Source of the DNA: Siphonodentalium dalli
Taxonomy: Eukaryota > Mollusca > Scaphopoda > Gadilida > Siphonodentaliidae
Length of the DNA stretch: 64,000 nucleotides
Assembly (NCBI GenBank): GCA_032622095.1
Contig: CP136068.1
Coordinates: 120,453,509-120,517,508, forward strand
Reading direction: 5' to 3'
Below the pieces are notes generated by a model. It did not search any database, was not told the origin of the DNA, and saw only the letters and a program-made list of their open reading frames with translations. Positions 24,261 through 35,034 of this stretch are shown here, piece by piece. A program made the translations under genes and the position numbers. Each line of letters starts with the position of its first letter. Position 1 is the first letter of the stretch.

Positions 24261-25022
24261 TTCTATTATGAAGGTTCGCTTTCCCGAAGGTCCGCTATTC
24301 CGAAGGTTCTCTATTCCGAAGGTTTTTGTTATTTTTAGGTTAATTCTATATTCTAAAGTATTGAGACTAATTTGAGAGGGTTCATTATCACAAAGATTCT
24401 TTTTACGGAGTGTGCGCTCACATCCGAACTGATCCTGCGCGCATACCGATACAGATACAGGAGGAAATAACTTAACTTAGAACATTAAATGTGATTTTGT
24501 TTTGTTTTCGCGGGTTTTCTTGAGATTTAATGTCATTACGTGGGCCCATACTTTTGAATTCTTGGCATATAATATGAATGTTGTGGTATATTGTGGACCC
24601 TCCCGCATTGGGACATGACACAGGTACAGTTGACTTAAGTGATGTTCTGTGTGGGCTCCAAGTTGGAGTTCAATATTTTAAGGGCCAAATTTAGGATTTT
24701 ATGGGCCCATACCTTTGAACTCTGGGCATATAATATGAATATTGGGGGCATGTCTCTATTCCGAAGGTTCACTATCCAGAATGTCCACTATTCAGAAATT
24801 TCTCTGAATGTTCGCTATTCCGAAGGTTCACCAATCAGAAGGTTCGTTATTCCGAAGGTTCTGTATTCCGAAGGTTTTTGTTATTTTAAGGTTAATTCTA
24901 TATTCTAAAGTATTTGGAGGGTTCATTATCACGAAGATTCTTTTTATGAAGTAAATAACTTAAAACATTAAATGTGATTTTGTTTTGTTTTCGCGGGTTT
25001 TCTTGAGTTTAATGTCATTACG
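24260..25022. repeat. ATTCCGAAGGTTC short repeats and a duplicated ~200 bp block
   Basis: Variants of CTATTCCGAAGGTTC are iterated at 24264-24330 and 24752-24870. The text following each array (AGGTTAATTCTATATTCTAA, GGGTTCATTATCAC, then TGATTTTGTTTTGTTTTCGC) is shared, showing a direct duplication of the unit with about 535 bp offset. No ORF is supported. Confidence 0.7.
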
Positions 25023-25269
25023 TATGACTTTATTTCTCATTAAATATTCACGCCAAGCAGCCCACACAATTGCTATGTTTCCATGCGATTTAATGTCATT
25101 ACGTGTGACCTAATATCTCAATAATCTGAGGCAAGAGTACGCCTGCTAAAGGCGAATTATAACAGTGGGGCTATAACGCTCAATGAATACTGGGAATTAT
25201 AACAAACTGCACAGCAGAATATCGCTGATTAAACGAGTATGAGATGAGCCTAACTGCAATTGTGACTTT

Positions 25270-25390
25270 GTTTAAAGGCCCACTTAATTTTCGAGTCATT
25301 CATTTTTGTTATAGTATACGGTTTTAATAACAATTTATGCCATAAAATTTGAATAAATTACTATAATTCATCACCATTTGAAACGCAGAA
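25270..25390. mobile_element. Partial MITE end related to the element at 61.7 kb
   Basis: TTTAAAGGCCCACTTAATTT at about 25271 matches the left end of the 61.70-62.18 kb element. The following 'aacaatttatgccata' and 'ttcatcaccatttgaaa' are the complement of its right part. Only one end was identified. Confidence 0.45.
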
Positions 25391-25493
25391 TCCTTCTATC
25401 TCCTAGTTTGAAACACCTTTAAAATACCGCGACAAGTCGTGCGTCGTATATCTAGCAATTAGCAACTAACATGTCCTCTTCGGCTTTCCATAG

Positions 25494-26062
25494 ATTTCAA
25501 CGTAATTTGATACTTATGGGTATTTGTGTCCGGGAAGTGTTTTGGACGGGTCAAATCGTGAGCCCGACCTGACCTTGACCTTTAAAACTGTCAATGCAAG
25601 GTCAATTTGGGTAAAACGGACAAATTTCGGCGAAATTTGATACCTAGGGATACTTTTGTCCGGGGAGTGTTTTGAACGGGTCAAATCGTGACATCGCGTG
25701 ACCTTGACCTTCAATGTGGTCAATCAAAGGTCAAATCGGGTAAAACGGATGGATTTCGACGAAATTTGATACCTATCGGTACTTTTGTCGGGGGAGTGTT
25801 TTGGACGGGTCAAATCATGACTCCGACCTTACTTTGACCTTCAAAATTGTTAATTAAAGGACAAGTGGGGTAAAACGGACGGATTTCGACGAAATTTGAT
25901 ACCTAGTGGTACTTTTCTCCTGGTGGGGGTGTTTTGGACGGGTCAAATCATGACCCTGACCTGACCTTGACTTTCGAAATAGTCAATTGAAGGTCAAATC
26001 GCGCCTTTCGCCGGAAATCAGATGGGAAACATCCCGGACGAAGTCGGGCCCATCAGCTTGTG
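25494..26062. repeat. ~130 bp GACCTTGACC tandem array ending in a Helitron-like terminus
   Basis: Four units of about 130 bp share GGACGGGTCAAATCRTGA, TGACCTTGACCTT, GTAAAACGGAYGGATTTCG and AAATTTGATACCTA. The array ends with CCCGGACGAAGTCGGG, a short hairpin, then CCCATCAGCTTG. This is close to the hairpin plus CATCRGCTAG that ends the Helitron-like elements at 31-35 kb, with CTTG in place of CTAG. A degraded non-autonomous Helitron is the likely carrier. Confidence 0.6.
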
Positions 26063-26227
26063 TAATAAAGAAGACAGTTTGAAGAAAGTAATGTATAACA
26101 CGAGAAACGGGAAAACTTGAAATATAGAAGTATGCAAATTTCCCACATAAAATTTGAAAGCTATAGTTTATAGAATAATTGTATTATAATTTATATTTAT
26201 GGCTAATAATATGATCTTGGTGGCGTT

Positions 26228-26930
26228 ACCATTTCTGACTATGGTTTTCTTGTTCGTCCTGTCCTGGAGTATGCCTCCTCAGTTTGTGACAACTGCAGCA
26301 ACGAAGAAGCTAATGAATTAGAAGAAATCCAATACGAAGCCGCAAGAATCGTAACTGGCGCGACAAGAAGTTGTAGTAAAGAGGGCTTGCTCCACGAAAC
26401 TGGGTGGGAGACACTTACGAATAGACGCCGAAAAACCAAGCTAACCCAATTTTTCAAAATGGTGAAAAAGTCAACACCCGCCTACCTATACATATATGTT
26501 CCCCCTTTATCAGGGAGTCTAACAAATTACGACTTCAGACCTAAAGACATGAAACCGGTTTTTTGTAATACTGAATCATATAAAAAATCCTTTTTACCTG
26601 CAGCTGTGAGTCTATGGAATGATCTACCACCGGAGGCTAAAAACTGTGAAACCATATTGGACTTCAAATCTTTTCTTAATACTGACCTCGTCGTGAGCCC
26701 CCGTTACATGGAATTTGCTTACACAAGACGAAGTCAAATTTGTCATTGTCGACTACGACTAGGGTGTAGCAATCTGAACTACGACTTTTATCTCAATCAT
26801 TTGCAAGACAATCAATATTGTATATTATGTGGCGAAGTTGAAACAGTATCACACTTCTTGCACTATATTGCCCAGTCTTTGAAGCCGAGAGCAGCAACCT
26901 TAATAATTTGGAAACAAAAACACTCTTAGA
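26228..26930 (+). pseudogene. C-terminal part of the CR1/L2-like ORF2
   Basis: The frame resumes with LVRPVLEYASSVCDNC and QYEAARIVTGATR, the hallmark region after the RT core in CR1/Jockey/L2 ORF2. It has one internal stop or frame change near 26310, then runs open through SFLPAAVSLWNDLPPE and RRSQICHCRLRLGCSNLN to the cysteine-histidine knuckle CILCGEVETVSHFLH (about 26817-26861). It lies 2.3 kb from the upstream part because of the intervening insertion. Confidence 0.8.
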
Positions 26931-27414
26931 AGGTTCAAAATCACTTCCCTTATCCAAAAACATTGAGATATTCGCTAACATTCAGAAATATATAGAACTA
27001 ACTGGCAGATTCAAGCCATATTATGCACAGACCTGATGTATACGATCTTAGGCTATGTATGGAACAAATTAAAAACGCATTAAAATCAAAATTAAACTAA
27101 GTGTAACATCAATCCCAAAAGTACCCTGCCAAAACATGCTACGATTGAGGGGGTGGGGGCTATCAGGCACATTATAATTAACAATAACAATAGTAATTTC
27201 TTGAGCTGTATACATTCATATACATCGAAATGTACATTATATTTTTGTCTGTATGAAACGGTCACCATTCATTATTTCATACGTGTAGGAGATGGCTTAA
27301 GATAAGCATTATGCTTACTGCCAAATCCCATTATAACCATCAATATCTCTCATCATCATACCGTGAATTTTGTACATTATATTGGTTAAAATAAAATATG
27401 TTTAAACTAAAATA

Positions 27415-27830
27415 TCCGCCGTTCAGAGGGGTTCAACTGGGGGACTCGGCCCCTTGGCATATTTAGGTAATATAAATATGCCGCTCCTAAACATACACTC
27501 CAAACACAACCATCCCGATCAAAAATAGCTGACTCAAACAAAATAATGTTGTGTTGTGGCCATCAAGACACCCTAAATATTCACCACACCCACCCCGATC
27601 CAAAATGAACGCCACCCTGAGGGGTTTAACTAGGGGAACCATACCATTTATCGACCCCTTGACATATTTAGGTCATAAGGGTGTTGTATGGTGGCCCACA
27701 AGACACCCTAAACGTACAATCAACACCGATGCTACATGTAATTGGCCGCCTCCCGGAAGGGTCCAAATAAGGGAACCATGCCATTTTTCTACCCCTTGAC
27801 CGATTTGGACCTCTCTGGACGACGGCCAAA
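27415..27830. repeat. Tandem array of three diverged ~135 bp units
   Basis: Units share GCCRCYC.GAGGGGTT/GAAGGGTCC, CCCCTTGACATATTTAGG and CAAGACACCCTAAAYRT. Divergence is high. The frames crossing the array (27551-27799, 27742-27948) are repeat translations. Confidence 0.6.
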
Positions 27831-28099
27831 TGTTTCTTTAATTGATTGCATGTCTGCTTCCACTGGTATGGGTGTTTATTATATGACTATCGTTTTTCTT
27901 TCCCCGATACCTCTATATCTGATATTTACATACCAGGTATTGGTATAGGGGACATATAAAATAATATGGTCACTATGTTATAGTCAAAATAATTTGGGGG
28001 AGGGTTTGAGGAGGGGAAAGGGTTCACAGACAGGAAGATCTTTAAATGAGTCCCGGTAATTTCAATGGAGAATTTTGTTTTAAATTCATTAAAACTGTT

Positions 28100-29115
28100 T
28101 GGTTAAATTGAGCAAGGAGTTAAATCTAAAATCATTTTTTAAAAGTTTTTTATTTTCGAAAAATGACCATAACTCTGTTAAACAAACATCGGATTAAACC
28201 CATATTCGAACTCGATCTGTGTTATGTGGTAAGAACCTCACATTCCCAATTTGGTTCCAGTCGGATGAAAAATCTTTAAGTTATAATAGCATGCGTAGAT
28301 TAATAAGTCGAAAAATGACCATAAATCCGTTAAAAAAAATCGGATCAAACACTTATTCGAAATCGATCGGCATTTTGGACTGAGAAACACATATACGAAA
28401 TTTGGATCCGATCGGATAATTTCTTTTTCAATTATAGTATCTACGGACAGACGGACGGACGAACGACGAGTGGTCAATCCGGACGTCGACACTATGTGCA
28501 CCATACTATGGTAAGGGCCGTAACTCATACAAAGAACATCGTCAGAGCGTGGCAAACTACAACCGAGGTAATTTTGACAAAGAGCCATAACTCTGGTGAT
28601 AATTGGCGGGCGGAACCCGAATTCGAAAATGACCTGTATATATTGTGCTAGTAAACCCACGTACCAAATTTCATTCCATTCAGTTGAGGCTAAATCTAAA
28701 GTTATCATCCGGAAACCAAAAGCGAACGGACGGATGGATATAAAGACGGACGCATAGACGGACGGACCAATAACATAGTACGTCCGTTTAAAAATAATTG
28801 GACGGAACCTATATTCGAACTTGAATTGTTGTTTTGGCTTATAGACACACATACCAACTTTTGTTCTGGTCAAATAATCCAAACTTGAGTTATCTGGAAA
28901 CCCAAAAAATAAATTAACGGACAGACATGCGGATGGACAGTCTGTTTACATAATACGACCTTTTTTTTAAATGGTCATAACTCGTGAACAAAGTATTGGT
29001 CCGGATGCATATTCGAATTTGGCCTGTATCTTTGGTTGATAAACACACACAAGAACGGCATTATATGAGAACTGCTGTTAATTCCGATCAAATATTCCTA
29101 ACTACAACTAGTGTT
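28100..29115. repeat. Diverged ~160-260 bp monomer array with CATATTCGAA cores and a GGACGGACG tract
   Basis: Each monomer contains 'gaccataactc', 'ggat..aacc(c)atattcgaa', 'acacacataccaa' and 'tcggatgaa', followed in places by 'gacggacggacg' (about 28447-28467, 28728-28770, 28918-28938). About five monomers are visible. The same type occurs at 14.86-15.34 kb. The long minus-strand frame (28882-28238) is a by-product. Confidence 0.6.
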
Positions 29116-29217
29116 TGTCTCTATACTGAGCCATTGCCCTTATATGGAGTTAATTGTGAGCGTGGATGACCAGTCAACATCATCCAACATGTCAAGCATG
29201 GATAAGCGGGTTAGTGT

Positions 29218-29490
29218 CACCAAATTCACCCTCTGCGGACCTCATTCTGCTTAGGCCTCTGGTACTGCTATGGGAGACCTACGATAGGATTGAAGTTCCA
29301 CAGTTGAAGTTGATGATGTTCACCCATTAGTCACATCGATTATGCATTTTATCTTCGGAAAATTAGGGGATATAGAAACTTCACAGAAGGGAAAAAGTAA
29401 CTGAAAACAATGTTAATGTGAGACTTTATAGATACTTCCCAGAAGATGAGGCTTAAGCAGAATGAGGTTCACAGAAGGTGAATTTGGTTA
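29218..29490. repeat. Small foldback with ~43 bp arms
   Basis: ACCAAATTCACCCTCTGCGG (about 29219) through CTGCTTAGGCCTC pairs with the reverse complement at about 29448-29490. A third direct copy of part of the arm (CTAAATTCACACTCTGGGG) is at about 29519. Confidence 0.6.
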
Positions 29491-29996
29491 TGCTAGCCCC
29501 ATGTACGGGGTAACATCACTAAATTCACACTCTGGGGACCTCATTTCGCAAAAGACAGACACTATACTCAGCCTTGCCACCAGCATGGACAATACTTTTT
29601 TTTGCAAATCGGCAACCAAGAAAATATGTCTGAACATTATGCATGGCTCTACAGTAATTCAAACCAACGAAAGAGAAGATTGGTCCTATGGATTTAACCT
29701 TTTCTATACTAAATATATGTATTCCCCACCCAGTTATAAAATTATCCATTAGCAATGGTCCATTATTCAATTGGAGGGATGTTCAAGTAATAAAAGTAGA
29801 CGACAGTCAGACCAAAAGCTATAATACAGGTGCAGAAGGATTCATATTCTTTGGTGGGAAATGTTCAGATAAGTTCAACAAAATAATGGTTGTTTGTTGT
29901 ATATTTTGTGAATATATATTTCCTGAGGGAAATATTCGTCAATTAGTATTTAGTGTAGAAAGGCTGAAAGGCACGGATGGCCTCTGTTGTTATCTA

Positions 29997-31162
29997 TCTA
30001 TACTATATATTTTGAGACTTCGTATATATGTGTGTATATATATATGTGTGTGTGTACTTCATAGAATCCAAAACGCGTGTACAGATTGAGATCAAATTTC
30101 GTATGTAAGTGTAAAATCCCACCGACACCGCCGTAGATGTGTTTTCGAGAAGCTCTGAGCACCCTTTATCCACTCCCAGTCATCGAAATCAGCTCAAACG
30201 GCACGGCCGGGGTTAATAACGTCATTATATATATATATGAAGTCAGAGTCTCCAAAGTTATACCGGAACAAACACGTGTTTACGTCGTCTTGGGGGTCCA
30301 CGATGGGAGTCTGACTTCAATGCAATGTTATCGCTCGAAACACGTGTTTCCTTCGTGTTGAGGTTCACGATGGGAGTCTGACAATTGTTATCGCTCGAAA
30401 TAGTACATTAGGACGGGAACGGCTGGACAGATTGAGCTCAAACTTCCTATCTAAAGGTAAAATACCACGTACGATGTCGTCCACGCGTTTTCCAGAAGCT
30501 CCGAGCACCCGTACTCCACTCCCAGTCATAAAAATCAGCTCAAACGGCATGGCCGGGGTTAATAACGTCATTATATATATATATACGAAGTCAACGTTAT
30601 TAGCATCTGCATTGAGTGCATTTCCTAGAACGCAACACGTGTTTTACGTCGTCTTGAGGTTCACGATGGGAGTCATTTCAATGCAATGTTATCGCTCGAA
30701 ACACGTGTTTACTTCGTGTTGAGGTTCACGATGGGAGTCTGACATTTCAATGCAATGTTATCGCTCGAAATATTATGCAGAAAGGCAGATCTCGGAAACG
30801 GGTGGAGCTATCGACCTGAAATTTGCTATGTGAATGTATCTTGCACCGGGTACAAATTTTATCGGGTCGCCGAGTCCATGCGACGCCCGTGCAGCGCATG
30901 CGCAGACGAGATCTCGGAAACGGGTGGAGCTATCGACTTGAAATTTGCTATGTGAATGTATCTTGCGCCGGGTACAAATTTTATCGGGTCGCCGAGTCCG
31001 TGCGACGCCAGCTTCGCGCATGCGCAGACCAGATCTCGGAAACGGGTGGAGCTACCGGGTACAAATTTTTCTTATTGAAACGCGTGGAGCTAAAAATTAA
31101 AAACAAATATTAAAAAAATGTCATGTTTCGGACAAGCCGCCGGTGGCGGGCTAACCTGCTAG
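29997..31162 (+). mobile_element. Helitron-like element A (first of a head-to-tail array)
   Basis: It starts TCTATACTATATATTTTGAG directly after an A and ends with GCCGCCGGTGGCGGGC, a GC-rich hairpin, then TAACCTGCTAG at 31162. TC at the 5' end, a hairpin 6-12 nt before CTRR and no target duplication are the Helitron signature. Inside are two copies (about 30080-30240 and 30425-30590) of a ~355 bp unit, short CACGTGTTTACG repeats, and 122 bp monomers with GATCTCGGAAACGGGTGGAG at about 30788, 30910 and 31032. No Rep/helicase is encoded, so it is non-autonomous. Confidence 0.7.
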
Positions 31163-31600
31163 TCTGTTATATATTTTGGAACTTCTGTCTGCATGTATGG
31201 TATGTATGCATGCATGTATGTATATGTTATGTATATATGTATGTTATGTATGCATGCATGTATGTATGTTATGTTTGTATGTTATGTATGTATGTTAATG
31301 TTATGTATGTATGTTAATGTTATGTATGTATGTATGTATGTATGTGTTATAGACTCGAAAAACTTCACGACCGATCCGACCCAAATTTGGTATGTAGGCC
31401 TATTTTGATCCGGGGGACAACATGGGCGGGTGCAACTTCACGTGCGACCGTGCTCATATACGCTCATACAGCCATACAGGCATGTTTCTGGACCGATCGA
31501 ACAATAGTTTGTCCAGACGCTGTATAATTATTCTGCCCAGACGGAAGCGATCACAAAGAAATCCCTAAATAGCCCTGAAGAATTCGGGCACATCAGCTAG
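31163..31600 (+). mobile_element. Helitron-like element B
   Basis: TCTGTTATATATTTTGGAAC begins at the base after the CTAG of element A. The element ends with GCCCTGAAGAATTCGGGC (imperfect hairpin), ACATCAGCTAG, and is followed by T. It holds an ATGTATGT microsatellite at about 31190-31345. The last 144 bp and the downstream flank recur at 34.9 kb. Confidence 0.7.
31190..31345. repeat. (ATGT)n/TATGTATGTT microsatellite
   Basis: The run is composed almost wholly of TATG/TATGTT words with GCATGCATG interruptions and lies inside Helitron-like element B. Tyr-Val-Cys-Met frames through it are not genes. Confidence 0.9.
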
Positions 31601-32805
31601 TAGGTTATAATTTTGAAATAACAATTACCAAATTATGAAAAGTTCCTCAAGAATATACTAATAGTATAGTATAATGATAGTCTGTATGTGATATTATCCA
31701 CAAAACACACTTTGTTTGAGCCCAGCGTTTGTTCATATTCAGAGTAGTGAGCGATAATGGTCTGTTTTCACAGTGTATAAACCGTACAAACATTAAATCA
31801 GAAGTTGTTTTCGAAAAGACGAAAAATGCTATTTTTAGAACGTAAATGTGACAGAAATATCACAACAACACCACAAAATCCAGGTTTCAGACGGACACAC
31901 GGTTGCACCACATCTACTAACGTAATTATAAATTGTACATACACATTTGCAGATCGTAAGCGGGGCCATTTGAGCGAAGGACTGGGTTTAATAGATAAAA
32001 ACGGCCTTTGATCACTTCAGAAAATAATTTTCTCGCAAAAATTCCCTCTTCAAATGTCATTTTAACACATAGCCAGCATCTGTCGGAAACCCCACTATAT
32101 TGCAACGGAAAGGCCGTTATGTGTGCAACATATATCGACATGCCCTTGGCTCGAGTGTATTCACAATTTAAAAGTAGAGAGTATTTATTTGGACACCCCA
32201 CTCGTCAGTCTATGTACGCCTAGTTGTGTACGACGACAATACTAGTTGCGACGTTGTACAGGAATCGTACAGTAATGATATGTTCCTTTCGATCCACTTA
32301 AACATAACTATGTCTTCGAAATGTCACGTCATTGAACTTATAGACTCTGTCTGAATCAAACAAGGTATTCCTATACTATTTAGTTACTATTATTCGACTC
32401 CGCATGTAACAAAGTTGTATTTCGGGGTTGAGGAAATATGTTATATTCTGTTATGATATTGTGTATAGGTCAGGGGTGGGGTCTGCAATTGTTTTCTGAA
32501 CACTAGGCGGGCGGTGATTGGTTCTGCAGCACTGCTTACACATTTTTCCTGGCCCTGTAATTTTGTTCCTAGAGTCATTTTTCTTCAAAATAATGGGACA
32601 GAAGGTTTTAAGAATACTTCTATTATGTAATATGTATGCACTTAACCATTGGTAGGGGGCTTGAGTTCACCAGCAGTTAATAATGGGGAATGACACCAAG
32701 GGGTAATAAAATGTCAGCTTGCTAAATGCTCAAGGATCTATCAATGCACATTGGCATGGAAAGGCTGATATTTAAATAGTTCTATTAAAAATCATTTATT
32801 CAACC
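31457..32805. repeat. 1.35 kb segmental duplication, copy 1
   Basis: This block matches 34895-36239 with about five differences seen (for example a 4 bp indel after CTGTATA and single substitutions). It includes the last 144 bp of Helitron-like element B and 1.2 kb of downstream sequence. The frames 31805-32011 and 32008-32223, and the minus-strand frame 32201-31926, are identical in both copies, but I recognise no product, and three overlapping frames argue against genes. Copy 1 ends at CAACC where sequence switches abruptly to Helitron interior (AGGCGGTTGACG). Confidence 0.9.
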
Positions 32806-33190
32806 AGGCGGTTGACGTTGTCGTATTGGCGAGCCCGTGCGGTGCCCGCTTCGCGCATGCGCAGACGAGATCTCGGACACGGGTGGAGCTATCGACTTGA
32901 TATTTGCTATGTGAATGTATCTTGCCCCGGATACGAATTTTATCGGGTCGCCGAGCCCGTGCGACGCCAGCTTCGCGCATGCACAGACGAGATCTCGGAA
33001 ACGGGTGGAGCTATCGACTTGAAATTTGGTATGTGAATGTATCTTGCCCCGGATACGAATTTTATCGGGTCGCCGAGCCCGTGCGATGCCAGCTTCGCGC
33101 ATGCGCAGAACAGATCTCGGAAACGGGTGGAGCTATCGACTTGAAATTTGGTTTTTGAATAGCCCGGACAACGTCGGGCTCATCGGCTAG
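32806..33190 (+). mobile_element. Helitron-like 3' part with three 122 bp monomers
   Basis: Three monomers of 122 bp (GATCTCGGAMACGGGTGGAG at about 32870, 32992, 33114) lead to GCCCGGACAACGTCGGGC, TCATCGGCTAG, ending at 33190. The 5' end is missing because the piece starts at the duplication junction. The following base begins the next element. Confidence 0.7.
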
Positions 33191-34398
33191 TCTATACTAT
33201 ATATTTTTGAGACTTCGTATATGTGTGTGTGTGTACTTCATAGAATCCAAAACGCGTGTAAAGATTGAGCTCAAACTTCCTATGTTAGTGTCAAATCCAA
33301 CCGACACGACCGTGGTCGCGGTTTAGAGAAGCTCAGAGCACCCGTTCTCCAATCTCAAATCACCGCAAAGGCACGGCGGGGGTTAATCAAGTGATTATTT
33401 AATGAGCGTTTGTTTTTGACGCATCTCTATAAAGAGCGTCTGTTTCCCATTCAACGTTATTCGCATCTGCAGAGTTATACGGGAACGCAAACGTTATCGC
33501 TCGAAATTTATTCCCTGCGAGCACGGATGGCGCGCTTTGTTTTTACAGTATATACCTTTGGTATATACCGAAATCATCCCACATAATCACGAATATAGCA
33601 TCAGATTTCTCCCCAGATATACCGTTATAAAGCTACTGGAATCTGCCAATCTACGGGAAATTCCAGGGAATGCCGATTGAGCTCAAACTTGCTACCTACG
33701 GGAAGTGTCATATATATGAGTGTGTCCTTTATAGACTCTAACCGATTGAGCTCAAACTTGCTAAATAAGAAAATAGCCCCCAAGCCGTATATATCAACAA
33801 CAACGATATTGCTACCTACGGGGAGCAACGTTATTAGCATCTGCAGAATTATGCAGAGAGAAAGTGCTTTCCTATTTTTAGAACGCAACACATGTTTACG
33901 TCGCGTTGGTGATTGAGGTTCACAACGGGGTTAATTGACTGTCCGCTCTTTGCGACGATGAGGTTCACGGCGGGGACTATTGACCAACACTCACAATTTC
34001 GTCTTTTACATCAGATACCAACACCTCGACCCATCGGGACGAAACTTGGTACGTGAGTGTAGTTTGACCAGGTGGTCGTCGCTGTCGTATTGGCGAGCCC
34101 GTGCGACGCCCGTGCAGCGCATGCGCAGACGAGATATCGGAAACGGGTGGAGCTATCGACTTGAAATTTGGTATGTGAATGTATCTTGCCCCGGATACGA
34201 ATTGTATCGGGTCGCCGAGCCCGTGCGACGCCAGATTCGCGCATGCACAGACCAGATCTCGGAAACGGGTGGAGCTATCGACTTGAAATTTGGTTTTTGA
34301 ATAGCCCGGTCCTGTACGGGGTTACATTGAAAAACTAAAATTAATGGATCGACCAAAGCCATGGGACGAATGCCGCCAGTGGCGGGCTAACCTGCTAG
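33191..34398 (+). mobile_element. Helitron-like element C
   Basis: It starts TCTATACTATATATTTTTGA immediately after CTAG and ends GCCGCCAGTGGCGGGC, TAACCTGCTAG at 34398. Its left part resembles the left part of element A (GATTGAGCTCAAACTTCC, then GCACGGCGGGGGTTAAT). Its right part holds two 122 bp monomers. Confidence 0.7.
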
Positions 34399-34774
34399 TC
34401 TCATATATATTTTGAAGACCTCTGTCTGTTTGTCTGTCTGTCTGTCATTAATACAAATCTACGATTCACGGCCGATCGGGACGAAACTTGGTACGTGTGT
34501 GTAGTTTGACCAGGCGGTGGTCGTTGTCGTATTGGCGAGCCCGTGCGACGCCCGTGCAGCGCATGCGCAGACGAGATCTCGGAAACGGGTGGAGCTATCG
34601 ACTTGAAATTTGGTATGTGAATGTATCTTGCCCCGGATACGAATTGTATCGGGTCGCCGAGCCCGTGCGACGCCAGCTTCGCGCATGCGCAGACCAGATC
34701 TCGGAAACGGGTGGAGCTATCGACTTGAAATTTGGTTTTTGAATAGCCCGGACAACGTCGGGCTCATCGGCTAG
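34399..34774 (+). mobile_element. Helitron-like element D
   Basis: It starts TCTCATATATATTTTGAAGA after the preceding CTAG and carries a CTGT-rich stretch. Two 122 bp monomers lead to the hairpin GCCCGGACAACGTCGGGC and TCATCGGCTAG at 34774. Length 376 bp, non-coding. Confidence 0.75.
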
Positions 34775-35034
34775 TCTCATATATATTTTGAAGACCTCTG
34801 TCTGTTTGTTTGTCTGTCTGTCTGTCTGTATGTTTGTCTGTATGTTTGTCATTAATACAAATCTACGATTCTCGACCGATCGGGACGAAACTTGTATACG
34901 CTCATAGAGCCATACAGGCATGTTTCTGGACCGATCGAACAATAGTTTGTCCAGACGCTGTATATTCTGCCCAGACGGAAGCGATCACAAAGAAATCCCT
35001 AAATAGCCCTGAAGAATTCGGGCACATCAGCTAG
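34775..35034 (+). mobile_element. Helitron-like element E
   Basis: It starts TCTCATATATATTTTGAAGA, the same 5' end as element D, has a (CTGT)n run, then switches at about 34895 into the duplicated tail also found in element B. It ends GCCCTGAAGAATTCGGGC, ACATCAGCTAG, followed by T. Confidence 0.7.

Larger units (their letters stand above)
21317..27405 (+). mobile_element. CR1/L2-like non-LTR retrotransposon, broken and twice interrupted
   Basis: Parts follow in the family order. 21317-21736: start of the endonuclease domain, with SGSVHPNPGPN, LNVQSLLPKID, FTETWL and FGTFYRSPNS. 21786-21810: ITGDFNC, in a frame that continues past a stop. 22392-23228: reverse transcriptase with KRANVCPIFKKGD, NYRPISLLS and DISKAFDKVWH, ending GVPQW then a stop where the family has GVPQG. 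23250-23483: INDIADD and the catalytic box FADDTS. 23781-23960: THKHPGLTFSSDGKW. 26240-26930: RPVLEYASSVCDNC, QYEAARIVTGATR, FLPAAVSLWNDLP and a C-terminal CILCGEVETVSHFLH knuckle. The 3' UTR probably ends near 27405. Insertions at 23474-23767 and about 23958-26235 split it. Several stops and frame changes make it inactive. Confidence 0.85.

Noticed and set aside
28238-28882. 214-codon minus-strand frame
   Set aside because: It crosses several monomers of the CATATTCGAA repeat family and has no recognisable domain.
31805-32223. Short frames duplicated exactly at 35239-35657
   Set aside because: Their conservation comes from the recent 1.35 kb duplication, not selection; overlapping frames on both strands are equally conserved and none has a recognisable domain.
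30755-34742. Repeated Arg/Cys-rich frames at 30.7-34.7 kb
   Set aside because: They are translations of the 122 bp Helitron monomers and repeat with them.
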